From: Yoonia ponticola
GTDB lineage: Bacteria; Pseudomonadota; Alphaproteobacteria; Rhodobacterales; Rhodobacteraceae
Length of the DNA stretch: 64,000 nucleotides
Assembly (NCBI RefSeq): GCF_014199395.1
Contig: NZ_JACIJM010000004.1
Span: 62,001-126,000, forward strand
Reading direction: 5' to 3'
Shown: positions 7,497-16,088 of the stretch, in pieces
Numbering within the stretch: the first letter of the stretch is position 1
How the letters are laid out: each line of letters starts with the position of its first letter
Notes under the pieces: generated by a model
Told to the model about the DNA's origin: nothing
Databases searched by the model: none
The model's input: the letters and a program-made list of their open reading frames with translations, nothing else
Program-made: the position numbers and the translations under genes

Positions 7497-9976
7497 TGCA
7501 GCACCCCCGGCAAATGTGCGGCGAGCAGGACAAGCACGCCAATCACGCTGGTATAATCCACCCATAACCCGATGATCGAGAACTCGGCACGGCGCACAGC
7601 CGAGGTAAAGCCACGCACAATCCGCGCGATCAAAAAGCTTGTCATCAGCATAGCGAGACACGCGTGGAACAACCCGTAGCTGCCCAGAACAAACAAGGTC
7701 GCGCCATAAGCATGATCCACAGGCGACGGCGTGCGCCACATCATCGCGGCACAGGCAACGCCGATCAAAATCGCACCAAACAGCGCCATGGTTGCGCCTG
7801 TGACGGAATTGCGACCTTTGCCGTTAACGCTTTTCGCCAGCCGCATCGCGATGGGTCCGATGATCGCGCCCGAAAGGCCCGCGCCCAGCTCTGTCATTGA
7901 CGGATCAAACCAAACAGGCGGCGGCCAGCCCGGTGCGACGGTCCACAGGAACGCAAAACCGAACAACAACGATCCGAAAAACGTCGCATTTGCGGTTAAC
8001 AAAAACACCGATCCCCACCATCCGGGCGATCTGTCGGTCATCCCAGCGTTCGGTAATGTGATACCGTGACCGATGGATAGCGGCGCGAGGTCAGCACCAC
8101 GACCCAAACCCCACACCCAGCGCCACACAAGGAGTGCCACGCCGATCACAGCGACAGGAACCGTCCAGTAGAACTTGAGCAGCAACGAAACAAAAAACAC
8201 GCCCGTCACCGCCGACATCAGGATCGGCAGCCGCGTATTGCTTGGGTAAATCACATGCATATCCGGCTTGCCGCTCGCGATATCCACAGTCAACGTCTCG
8301 CGCCATGTGTTGCGCGGCGTGCCCAGATAGCCTTCGCCCCTCGCCAGCTGCACTGCAAGGTCCGGTTCATCCACCAGTGGATCGCGCGACGTGATATGCG
8401 GTAGGCTGGCAAAGTTATAGGCCAACGGCGGCGTCGGCATCGCCCATTCCAGCGTCCCTGCCCCCCACGGATTGCGCCTGCCGCGACTGGCTGTCAGGAC
8501 ATGCAGGATCACGTCAATCAAGATCATCCCGATCCCGATCGCGAGAACAAAACTACCCACCGATGAAATCAGATTAATCGCGGTCCAGCCGTCTTCGGGC
8601 GCATAAGTCGGGATGCGACGCCGTTGTCCCAGCAAGCCAACCCAATGCATCGCCAGAAATGTGACGTGAAAGCCGATGAACACCAGCGCAAAAGCCAGCT
8701 CTCCCAATCGGAAAAACCGCCGCCGTCCTGTGACATGCGGCAGCCAGTAATAAATGCCCGCGAAGATCGGAAAGACAAACCCGCCGAACAAAACGTAGTG
8801 CAAATGGGCAGTGATGAACGCGGTGTCATGGGCTTGCCAATCGAACGGCACCACGGCGACCATCACACCTGTTAAGCCACCAATCACAAAGGTGAAAAAG
8901 AACCCCAGCAGATGCAACATCGGTAATCGCAACTCGGGCCGCCCTTTCCACATTGTCCCGATCCACGCAAAGATTTGCACGCCTGTCGGGACGGCAACCA
9001 GCGTCGATGCCGCTGAAAAGAACGCGAGCCCCATATGCGGAATGCCTGTGGTGAACATGTGGTGGACCCACAGCCCAAACGACAAAAATGCAAGTGCTAG
9101 GGCCGCCGCGACGATCCAGCCATAGCCGAGCAATGTCGTGCGACACATGACGGGTAGTATGGTTGAAATAACGCCCGCTGCGGGCAGGAAGATGATGTAA
9201 ACTTCAGGGTGTCCAAAGAGCCAGAATAAGTGTTGCCACAAAAGGCTATCACCGCCGAGGTCCGCCTGGAAAAACGGGAAACCGAAGGCGCGTTCGACCT
9301 CTAACAGCACCGAGCCGAGGATCAGCGGCGGAAAGCCCGTCAGGATCATCAACGCCGTGATTAAAGCGTACCATGCAAAGATCGGCATCTTGTCCAGCGA
9401 CATGCCCGGTGCGCGGTATTTCAGGATCGACACGGTGATTTCCACGGCGGCGGCGATGGCCGAGATTTCAACAAAAGTGATCCCGATCAGCCAGAAATCG
9501 GTGTTAATTCCGGGCGAGTAAATCGCGCTCGACAGTGGTGGATACATGAACCAGCCGCCATTCGGTGCGATCCCGAATACCATCGCGACCAGCATCATCG
9601 AGCCGCCAAATGCGTAGCACCAATAGCCGTAGGCGGTCAGGCGCGGGAACGCGAGATCGCGGGTGCCTAGTATTTTCGGCAACAGATAAATCGCGAGCCC
9701 TTCGAACGTCGGGATCGCGAACAGGAACATCATTATCGTGCCGTGCATCGTGAAGATTTGGTTGTAAATCTCGGGCCCCGCAAACGCGGAATGCGGCGTG
9801 GCAAGCTGCACGCGGATCAACATCGCCAGCAGCCCGCCGATGATGAAAAAGAAGAACGCGGTGACAAGGAACATGCGTCCCAGATCGGTATGGTTCACGG
9901 TGGAAAACCAACCTTTAAACCCTTTCTCGGATGCCCAGATCGTAGTTAACTTGCGGTGACGTTCCAGCGCGTTCAT
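7493..9976 (-). CDS. ctaD: Heme-copper oxidase subunit I/III fusion
   Basis: 827 residues. Residues 1-500 are subunit I with all metal ligands: low-spin heme His78 (FTMHGT) and His393, heme a3/b3 His391 (HLHY), and CuB His256 (GHPEVY), His305 and His306. The D-channel has Asp107 (RDLAFPR) and Glu258 but Thr114 where Asn is usual. The K-channel Lys of VPTGIK is Gln334 (VPTGVQ). Residues about 640-825 are a subunit III-like helix bundle fused in frame. Tyr260 of the His-Tyr pair is present. It is coupled by ATGA overlaps both to subunit II upstream and to the small protein downstream. The fusion is known in some bacterial oxidases. Because subunit II lacks CuA, the electron donor may be quinol rather than cytochrome c. 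Confidence 0.93.
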   Translation of the reverse strand: MNALERHRKLTTIWASEKGFKGWFSTVNHTDLGRMFLVTAFFFFIIGGLLAMLIRVQLATPHSAFAGPEIYNQIFTMHGTIMMFLFAIPTFEGLAIYLLPKILGTRDLAFPRLTAYGYWCYAFGGSMMLVAMVFGIAPNGGWFMYPPLSSAIYSPGINTDFWLIGITFVEISAIAAAVEITVSILKYRAPGMSLDKMPIFAWYALITALMILTGFPPLILGSVLLEVERAFGFPFFQADLGGDSLLWQHLFWLFGHPEVYIIFLPAAGVISTILPVMCRTTLLGYGWIVAAALALAFLSFGLWVHHMFTTGIPHMGLAFFSAASTLVAVPTGVQIFAWIGTMWKGRPELRLPMLHLLGFFFTFVIGGLTGVMVAVVPFDWQAHDTAFITAHLHYVLFGGFVFPIFAGIYYWLPHVTGRRRFFRLGELAFALVFIGFHVTFLAMHWVGLLGQRRRIPTYAPEDGWTAINLISSVGSFVLAIGIGMILIDVILHVLTASRGRRNPWGAGTLEWAMPTPPLAYNFASLPHITSRDPLVDEPDLAVQLARGEGYLGTPRNTWRETLTVDIASGKPDMHVIYPSNTRLPILMSAVTGVFFVSLLLKFYWTVPVAVIGVALLVWRWVWGLGRGADLAPLSIGHGITLPNAGMTDRSPGWWGSVFLLTANATFFGSLLFGFAFLWTVAPGWPPPVWFDPSMTELGAGLSGAIIGPIAMRLAKSVNGKGRNSVTGATMALFGAILIGVACAAMMWRTPSPVDHAYGATLFVLGSYGLFHACLAMLMTSFLIARIVRGFTSAVRRAEFSIIGLWVDYTSVIGVLVLLAAHLPGVLQ

Positions 9977-10656
9977 TCAATGTCCTCGTTTAAAAATGCA
10001 TCCCAATCTTCGGCATCATGGGCAATCACGGTAAATGTAAAATGGTCGTATCCGGTGCCGCTAAATTCGGCGCTGACACCGTGGTAGGTTCCGGGAAGAT
10101 CGGCTTCGATCCGCAGGATATTGGTACGGCCCGGAATGGCGTCCAGCTTGCCCGCAAGGCGCGGCACCCAGAAACTGTGGATGACATCTGCGGTGGTAAT
10201 GCTGACATCAACGGGGCGAGCCGCTGGGATATGCAACACGTCTTGGGTGCGCCTATTCGGCACGTCTGCGTAGGTGAACGACCAGGTGGACAGACGCCCC
10301 TGTGCGCCGACACGCACCACATCATCGCTGGCAAGCGGCAGTAACTTTTCGCCAATGACCAGACCGTAGGCCAGCAATGCCGCGAGAACCGCCATCGGGA
10401 ACGCAAGGCCAAGCCCGATAACCCAGACGCGCACATCGCCAGCGTCACCCACGTCGGCGCGGGGCCTGAACGCCAGCAGCAAAAGCACCATCACCAGCGC
10501 GAAAATTAGCCCGGCCCCTGCCAGCATCACCCACCAGAGCGTCGCAATCGTCTGTGCGGCGGGCCCCGCAGGATCGACGGTCGATAATACACCTTCGCAA
10601 CCACTTAACGAGATAAGCGTTAGTGATGTAAGAACACCCCGACGGAGGACACCCAG
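9973..10656 (-). CDS. CuA-less (quinol-oxidase-type) subunit II lipoprotein
   Basis: 227 residues as drawn. A lipoprotein signal (RR, hydrophobic stretch, LSGC with Cys20) precedes two membrane helices (about 40-63 and 78-101) and a cupredoxin domain (110-215). His160 (HSFWVP) is kept, but the positions that hold the other CuA ligands in CxxxC...H..M are Ser195, Ser199, Tyr203 and Phe206, giving SAEFSGTGYDHF, which resembles the CyoA form SASYSGPGF. It therefore probably cannot bind CuA. The start is uncertain: no ATG, GTG or TTG lies directly before the signal peptide. I chose CTG 10656, which abuts the divergent ATG at 10657. The nearest conventional in-frame codon is GTG 10728. The stop overlaps the next gene as ATGA. 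Confidence 0.8.
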   Translation of the reverse strand: MGVLRRGVLTSLTLISLSGCEGVLSTVDPAGPAAQTIATLWWVMLAGAGLIFALVMVLLLLAFRPRADVGDAGDVRVWVIGLGLAFPMAVLAALLAYGLVIGEKLLPLASDDVVRVGAQGRLSTWSFTYADVPNRRTQDVLHIPAARPVDVSITTADVIHSFWVPRLAGKLDAIPGRTNILRIEADLPGTYHGVSAEFSGTGYDHFTFTVIAHDAEDWDAFLNEDIE

Positions 10657-11172
10657 ATGACGCCAAAGAATAACAAAAACGAGCCTGAAGAACTGATTGA
10701 CCCGATCAGCGAACGGCCCGGATTTCACGAAACGGAATCGCGTATCGCCGTTTTCGGCCACCCAATTCACGCCATGTCTGTGGCTTTTCCGGTCGCGCTG
10801 ACCTTTTGCGTGTTGGGCGCTGATGCCCTGTACTGGTGGACGGGCGACGTCTTCTGGGCGCGTGCCGCACTTTGGGCTGCGGGGACTGGATTTATGTTCG
10901 GGATGCTCGCGGGGCTGTCCGGCACCGCCGAATTGCTGCTGGTCTCGGGTATCCGGTCGCGTGCGCCCGCATGGACGCATTTCATCATCGCTGTCACCTT
11001 GCTTGCGCTGCTCGGCGCAAACTGGGGCTACCGTCTTTACGGCTACGAGCAAGCGGTTTTGCCCTACGGCATCCTGCTGTCGGGGCTGTGTGTACTGGTG
11101 GTAAGTTTCACTGGATGGCATGGCGGTAAGCTCGTTTTCGATTATCGGCTTGGCACGTCAAAGGGCAACTGA
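10657..11172 (+). CDS. DUF2231 family membrane protein
   Basis: 171 residues. A soluble N-terminus (1-28) is followed by FGHPIHAMSVAFPVAL and three further hydrophobic segments, the DUF2231 pattern with a conserved HPIH motif that may contact heme or metal. Start ATG 10657 has GGAGG eight bases upstream. It is divergent from, and directly abuts, the oxidase subunit II coding region and converges on the HemJ/CopD-like gene with a 31-base 3' overlap. Its position inside the oxidase cluster suggests an accessory role in oxidase assembly or heme supply, which is not shown by the sequence. Confidence 0.85.
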   Translation: MTPKNNKNEPEELIDPISERPGFHETESRIAVFGHPIHAMSVAFPVALTFCVLGADALYWWTGDVFWARAALWAAGTGFMFGMLAGLSGTAELLLVSGIRSRAPAWTHFIIAVTLLALLGANWGYRLYGYEQAVLPYGILLSGLCVLVVSFTGWHGGKLVFDYRLGTSKGN

Positions 11173-11654
11173 GCCCCGCGCGGTTCAAGCAACCAGTCTG
11201 GAAAGGTGATCCCGTCGAGGGCTGGTTTGGCCAGCACAAGCGTCAGGATCACCAACATTGGGACCAGCGCGGCTATGACGGGATAGATGGCCTTGGGCGG
11301 TTGATGGTGTTCAGGTTCCTCTGCGATCTGCGCGAGGATGTGACCGATCCATGCGTGTGCGACGACAAGCAGCGCGACGAATGCCAGTTTGGCAAAAAGC
11401 CACGGCACAAACGCTTCACGCAGGAAAATCAGCCACGTCCCCGCGATCACGGTAATCACCGCAGCAGGCGTCACGCAGATCGTATAGGTCATATGGGTCG
11501 CGTGACGGATCTGGCGGTAGTCGTCGGCGGTATCCGCCGGACGGTGCCGCCCCAGCATCATTGGCATAGCAAGCAAACCACCACACCAGATGATAAGCCC
11601 CGCAATATGCACGGACTTGATGATCGGAATGGTTGCGATAAGCCAGTCAATCAT
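11142..11654 (-). CDS. HemJ/CopD-like heme- or copper-related membrane protein
   Basis: 170 residues, four to five helices. IKSVHIAGLIIWCGGLLAMP with a following LGRHR (about 12-36), CVTPAAVITVIAGTWLI (about 62-78) and WLFAKLAFVALLVVAHAW (about 88-105) match the HemJ/CopD superfamily, including the His, Arg and Lys that are conserved in protoporphyrinogen oxidase HemJ. It could act in heme synthesis or copper handling for the adjacent oxidase; the sequence alone does not decide. Start ATG 11654 overlaps the ctaG stop as ATGA, which excludes the longer upstream reading. Its 3' end overlaps the convergent DUF2231 gene by 31 bases. Confidence 0.75.
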   Translation of the reverse strand: MIDWLIATIPIIKSVHIAGLIIWCGGLLAMPMMLGRHRPADTADDYRQIRHATHMTYTICVTPAAVITVIAGTWLIFLREAFVPWLFAKLAFVALLVVAHAWIGHILAQIAEEPEHHQPPKAIYPVIAALVPMLVILTLVLAKPALDGITFPDWLLEPRGAQLPFDVPSR

Positions 11655-12349
11655 CCGGTCGCACCTTGTAGCTGCGCCCAACTGCGCCGCGCGAGCAGGA
11701 CGGCGGCGGCGGCATAGGGCAGACCTGCTGGCACCCACATGATGAGCCCGCCAAGCTGCTGATCGTGCAGCGGCGTCATGCCCCAGTCAAACGGCGCAAG
11801 CGCGTGGATTGCGTAAAGCTGCGTCGACGCAAAGGTCAAAATCGCGCCCAACATACCCATCTGGGCAAAACTTGCGATGACATAAACGATACGCTCCACG
11901 GGTGCGTCTTTGGCTGCAAAAACCGAGCGCCAGAACCAGATGGCACTGCCCAGCAGGGTCAGTTGCATCACCCAGTACACCGCGATGTGAGACAGCGCGA
12001 GGTCATAGGCTTGCGGCAAATGCCACGCCCAGAGAACGACGGTGGACACGGCAAATGGTAAAGCCAAGCCGCCCGATCTTGGCGCCGGAAAGGCCAGCGC
12101 CAATAGCGGTGCAGCCCCCGCGATCAGAAGAATATGGTGAACAACACGGGCCGAAAATAACGCGGATGATAAAGCACAAAGCGGCGAAATAAACGCGACG
12201 ATCATAATCGCAACCGCAGCAATGCCTGCAGGTTTGTGACGCACAAAATACGTCAACACGATCAGCGCCACGATCAGAACCGGATCAAAGTTCCAACTGG
12301 TCCACAGCGCGTCTCGCATCGGGGGTTGTCCGCAATATATGCCTTCCAT
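11651..12349 (-). CDS. ctaG: Cytochrome oxidase assembly protein CtaG (caa3 type)
   Basis: 232 residues with seven hydrophobic segments and the family marks VVHHILLIAGAAPLLAL and LYAIHALAPFDWGMTPLHDQQLGGLIMWVPAG, typical of the caa3-type CtaG family (PF09678). These proteins support CuB insertion or assembly of heme-copper oxidases. This is not the Cox11-type CtaG. Start ATG 12349 has GGAG nine bases upstream. It forms a two-gene unit with the HemJ/CopD-like gene and supports assignment of the neighbouring genes to a terminal oxidase. A near-match to the EcfG promoter (GAAAC instead of GGAAC, then N16 and CGTT, 12441-12417) lies upstream. Confidence 0.88.
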   Translation of the reverse strand: MEGIYCGQPPMRDALWTSWNFDPVLIVALIVLTYFVRHKPAGIAAVAIMIVAFISPLCALSSALFSARVVHHILLIAGAAPLLALAFPAPRSGGLALPFAVSTVVLWAWHLPQAYDLALSHIAVYWVMQLTLLGSAIWFWRSVFAAKDAPVERIVYVIASFAQMGMLGAILTFASTQLYAIHALAPFDWGMTPLHDQQLGGLIMWVPAGLPYAAAAVLLARRSWAQLQGATG

Positions 12350-12499
12350 GCAATCGTGCTCCGTCCAAAATCATGACCCACCCGAATGGCGGGCAGCGTT
12401 CTACCAATCAAGACACAACGCACGCGGGCGCATTTGGTTTCAAAGTCTTTGAAATTGGCTGAGATTTCGGCGCACGGCGTTACTCTTTTGGCGCATTCC

Positions 12500-12524
12500 G
12501 GAACCTTCCTCATGCTGCCGCGTT
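12500..12524 (+). promoter_or_regulatory. EcfG-like promoter motif before the beta-oxidation operon
   Basis: GGAAC (12500-12504), a 16-base spacer and CGTT (12521-12524). Only 22 bases separate it from the ATG at 12547, so the leader would be short but still includes GGAAGGGA. Weaker than the other copies because of this spacing. Confidence 0.35.
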
Positions 12525-12546
12525 GGGTCTGGGAAGGGATATCATC

Positions 12547-14793
12547 ATGACTAGTTTTCGCGCGCGCACCTTGACCAAACCGATCCACACATGGGCCAAA
12601 GGCGTTTTGCCTGCCCTGTCCGAGACGGAAAGCGAGGCGTTGAACGCTGGCGAAGTGTGGTGGGAAGCCGAATTGTTCTCGGGCAACCCTGATTGGTCAA
12701 AACTACACGAGATCAAGCCGCCAAAACTATCAGCGGACGAACAGGCCTTCTTTGACGGCCCTGTGCAAGAACTGTGTAGCATGATCGACGATTGGAAGAT
12801 TAACCACGAAACCGCCGACCTGCCGCCTGAAGTCTGGCAATTTCTGCGCGATAACCGCTTCTTTGGCATGATTATTCCCAAATCGCACGGCGGGCTTGCG
12901 TTCTCTGCCTTCGCCCACTCCGAAATCGTGCGCTACATTTCCACCAGATCAGTCGCCGCTGCGGTGACAGTCATGGTGCCAAACTCGCTTGGGCCGGGTG
13001 AATTGCTACACCAGTTCGGCACCGACGATCAAAAAGACTACTGGCTGCCGCGCTTGGCCGATGGACGCGAATTGCCCGCCTTTGGGTTGACCAGCGCCGA
13101 AGCTGGATCGGACGCAGGTGCGATGGTCGATGACGGCGTGATCTGCAAAGGGCAGTGGCAAGGCGAGGAAGTGCTCGGCATCCGTCTGAATTGGGCAAAG
13201 CGTTATATTACCCTGTCGCCCGTTTGCACCGTGCTGGGCCTCGCGTTCAAACTGCGTGACCCTGACGGATTGATGGGTGACACACCCGACATCGGTATCA
13301 CCTGCGCCTTGGTTCCGACCGATTTGGATGGGGTTGAGACGGGCCGCAGGCACATTCCGTCGTCCACGATGTTTATGAACGGTCCCACCACGGGCAAAGA
13401 CGTCTTCATCCCGATTGACCACATCATCGGCGGGCCGGAATATGCTGGCAAAGGTTGGATGATGCTGATGAGCGCGCTTGCTGCTGGACGCGGGATTTCG
13501 CTGCCGTCCATGGGTTGCGCCGCGATTGCGCTGTCGGCCCACACGACAGGTGCCTATTCGCGTATTCGCCAGCAGTTTAATCTGCCCATCGGTAAATTCG
13601 GCGGTATCCAATCGCGTCTGGGGCGTCTGGCCGCTGATGCTTATGCGATGGACGCCGCCCGCCATTTGACCTGCGCTGGGCTGGACGAAGGCCGTGCGCT
13701 ATCCGTCATTTCCGCAATCATGAAAGCCCACGCGACCTACAAAATGCGTGAAGCGATTGATGACGCGATGGACGTGCATTCGGGCAAAGCGGTGATCGAC
13801 GGCCCGTCCAATTACCTGCTGCCGCTTTATCGCGCCGTGCCTATCGGGATCACCGTTGAAGGCGCAAACATCGTCACCCGCAGCCTAATTATCTATGGCC
13901 AAGGGTCGATCCGCGCACATCCCCACATGCTCGATAATATGCTTGCGTTGCAGGAAACAGATCCGGACAAGTCGCTGGATATGTTCGACAAAAGCGTCTG
14001 GGCACACATCGGCCACACCACCAAAACGATGTTCCGCGCATGGGGTCGTGCCTTGACGGGCGGGCGCTTTGCCCCTGCCCCCGATGCCGGTGCCGCGACG
14101 CCGATATACAGGCAGTTGTCGCGCTGGTCCGCCGCATATGCGCTGACCGCCGACGTCTTGTTCCTAACGCTAGGCGGCGCATTGAAACGCAAGGAAATGA
14201 TATCTGGCCGGATGGGCGATATCCTGTCGGACATGTATATCCTGTCCGCCGCATTAAAACGTTGGGAGGACGAAGGCCGCCAAGACGCCGACCTGCCCGT
14301 CCTGAACTACGTCGCGGCGGACGCGTTGCACAACATGCAAACCGCACTCGACGAAGTGATCGCAAACATGCCTGCGCGCTGGGCTGCTTGGGTCTTGCGT
14401 TTCATCACGCTCCCCGGTGCCACGACGCGCAAGCCCGACGATCGGTTGGTCGCCGAATGCAGCGATCTATTGTACGAACCATCCGCCACACGCGACCGGA
14501 TCACCGGCGACTTGCATGGTGGCGGCAACGACGACGGGGTCGCCACGCTTAACGCCTGCTACGCCAAAGTTGTGGAGATGGCGCCGCTTATGAAACGCCT
14601 GCGCGACGCGCGAAAAACACCGCAAGAGGCGCTAGCCGCAGGTATCCTATCCGACGCCGAAATGACCGAAATCGCCGCGATGCAAAAGCTGGTCGATCAG
14701 GTCGTCGCCGTGGACGAATACGCGCCCGAAGAATTGGCAGAGCTATTCCCGTCCCCCGCACCGAAACATCCGACACAAGAGGCCGCAGAATGA
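12547..14793 (+). CDS. fadE: FadE-type acyl-CoA dehydrogenase
   Basis: 748 residues, the long FadE class rather than the usual 380-residue dehydrogenase. The N-terminal helical part (about 75-180), the FAD-binding middle (LTSAEAGSDAGAM about 185, then GPTTGKDVFIPIDHIIGG about 280-300) and the C-terminal flavoprotein domain are followed by a FadE-specific extension (about 500-740). It catalyses the first, FAD-dependent step of fatty acyl-CoA beta-oxidation. Start ATG 12547 has GGAAGGGA six bases upstream. The stop overlaps the thiolase start as ATGA, so it opens a four-gene operon. Confidence 0.93.
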   Translation: MTSFRARTLTKPIHTWAKGVLPALSETESEALNAGEVWWEAELFSGNPDWSKLHEIKPPKLSADEQAFFDGPVQELCSMIDDWKINHETADLPPEVWQFLRDNRFFGMIIPKSHGGLAFSAFAHSEIVRYISTRSVAAAVTVMVPNSLGPGELLHQFGTDDQKDYWLPRLADGRELPAFGLTSAEAGSDAGAMVDDGVICKGQWQGEEVLGIRLNWAKRYITLSPVCTVLGLAFKLRDPDGLMGDTPDIGITCALVPTDLDGVETGRRHIPSSTMFMNGPTTGKDVFIPIDHIIGGPEYAGKGWMMLMSALAAGRGISLPSMGCAAIALSAHTTGAYSRIRQQFNLPIGKFGGIQSRLGRLAADAYAMDAARHLTCAGLDEGRALSVISAIMKAHATYKMREAIDDAMDVHSGKAVIDGPSNYLLPLYRAVPIGITVEGANIVTRSLIIYGQGSIRAHPHMLDNMLALQETDPDKSLDMFDKSVWAHIGHTTKTMFRAWGRALTGGRFAPAPDAGAATPIYRQLSRWSAAYALTADVLFLTLGGALKRKEMISGRMGDILSDMYILSAALKRWEDEGRQDADLPVLNYVAADALHNMQTALDEVIANMPARWAAWVLRFITLPGATTRKPDDRLVAECSDLLYEPSATRDRITGDLHGGGNDDGVATLNACYAKVVEMAPLMKRLRDARKTPQEALAAGILSDAEMTEIAAMQKLVDQVVAVDEYAPEELAELFPSPAPKHPTQEAAE

Positions 14794-16088
14794 CCACACA
14801 CCAAAAACAGCGTGTTTTCCTCGTTGATGGCGCACGTACCCCGTTTCTCAAAGCCCGCAGCGGCCCTGGCCCATTCACGCCTGTTGATTTGGCCGTGCAA
14901 TGCGGCAGGCCGCTACTGGCGCGGCAACCGTTTGACCGCGCGGCGCTGGATCTGGTGATCCTCGGCTGCGTCAACGTGATCGCTGATGAGATGAACCCCG
15001 CGCGGGTGGCGTCTTTGCGTCTGGGGTTGCCCGAAGAAACCGTCGCATTTTCGACGCAGATCAACTGCGGCTCAGGGATGCAAAGTCTCGACACCGCCTA
15101 CCGCTACATTCAATCCGGCAGCCACCAAATGATCCTCGCAGGCGGGGCCGAAGCATTAAGCCACGCGCCGCTGACATTGCGGTCCTCTGCCGTGGAATGG
15201 TTCGGGCGGATGAACGCGGCCAAAGGGCCGATGGATCAGGCCAAAGCGATGGCTGGCATCCGGCCCGATTTCTTTAAACCTGTTGTCGGCCTAGAACGCG
15301 GATTGACCGATCCAATCACAACATTGTCGATGGGCCAAACCGCAGAAATCCTCGCGCACCGCTTTCGCATCGACCGCAACACCGCCGACACCTACGCGAT
15401 GCAGAGCCACCACCGCCTTGCCGACGCACAAAACGACGGGCGGCTTGACGACGAAGTCATGCCAGCATTTGACCGCGACGGCACCGTTTACGACCACGAC
15501 GACGGCGTGCGCCCTGACAGCGATATGGAGGGATTAGCCAAGCCGAAACCAGTGTTCGAGCCCCCCTACGGTCAAGTCACCGCAGGCAATTCCAGCCAGA
15601 TCACCGACGGCGCTAGTTGGTGCATCCTTGCCTCGCAAAAGGCCGTCGATTTGCACGGGTTAGAGCCGCTTGCAGAAATCACGGACAGCGAATGGGCGGG
15701 CCTTGATCCGTCGATCATGGGGCTTGGTCCCGTCTTGGCGTCCACGCCGATCTTGCAGCGCCACAACATGGCCAAGGACGACGTCGATCTGTGGGAATTA
15801 AACGAAGCCTTCGCAGCCCAAGTGCTATCCTGCCTCGCCGCATGGAACGACGACGATTTCTGCCGCGAGGTGCTGGGCTACGACGCAGCATTTGGCCGGA
15901 TCGACCGAGACAAATTAAACGTCGATGGTGGCGCTATTTCACTCGGCCACCCCGTCGGCACAAGCGGCAACCGCATCGTGCTGCACTTGGCAAAAGCCAT
16001 GAAACAGCGCGGCGCAAAACGTGGGATCGCCACGGAATGTATCGGCGGCGGATTAGGCGGTGCAATGTTGTTGGAGGCAGTGGTATGA
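14790..16088 (+). CDS. fadI: Acetyl-CoA C-acyltransferase (thiolase)
   Basis: 432 residues with the three thiolase catalytic residues: nucleophile Cys93 (INCGSGMQS), His387 (GHPVG) and Cys417 (ECIGGGLGGAM). The loop region is FadI/trifunctional-type in length. It releases acetyl-CoA by thiolytic cleavage of 3-ketoacyl-CoA. Both ends overlap neighbours (ATGA with fadE upstream and with the FadJ-type gene downstream), which fixes its start and shows translational coupling. Confidence 0.93.
   Translation: MTTHQKQRVFLVDGARTPFLKARSGPGPFTPVDLAVQCGRPLLARQPFDRAALDLVILGCVNVIADEMNPARVASLRLGLPEETVAFSTQINCGSGMQSLDTAYRYIQSGSHQMILAGGAEALSHAPLTLRSSAVEWFGRMNAAKGPMDQAKAMAGIRPDFFKPVVGLERGLTDPITTLSMGQTAEILAHRFRIDRNTADTYAMQSHHRLADAQNDGRLDDEVMPAFDRDGTVYDHDDGVRPDSDMEGLAKPKPVFEPPYGQVTAGNSSQITDGASWCILASQKAVDLHGLEPLAEITDSEWAGLDPSIMGLGPVLASTPILQRHNMAKDDVDLWELNEAFAAQVLSCLAAWNDDDFCREVLGYDAAFGRIDRDKLNVDGGAISLGHPVGTSGNRIVLHLAKAMKQRGAKRGIATECIGGGLGGAMLLEAVV

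Noticed and set aside
12417-12441. EcfG-like promoter before ctaG
   Set aside because: The spacing and CGTT fit, but the -35 element is GAAAC instead of GGAAC; noted in the ctaG entry only as a near match.
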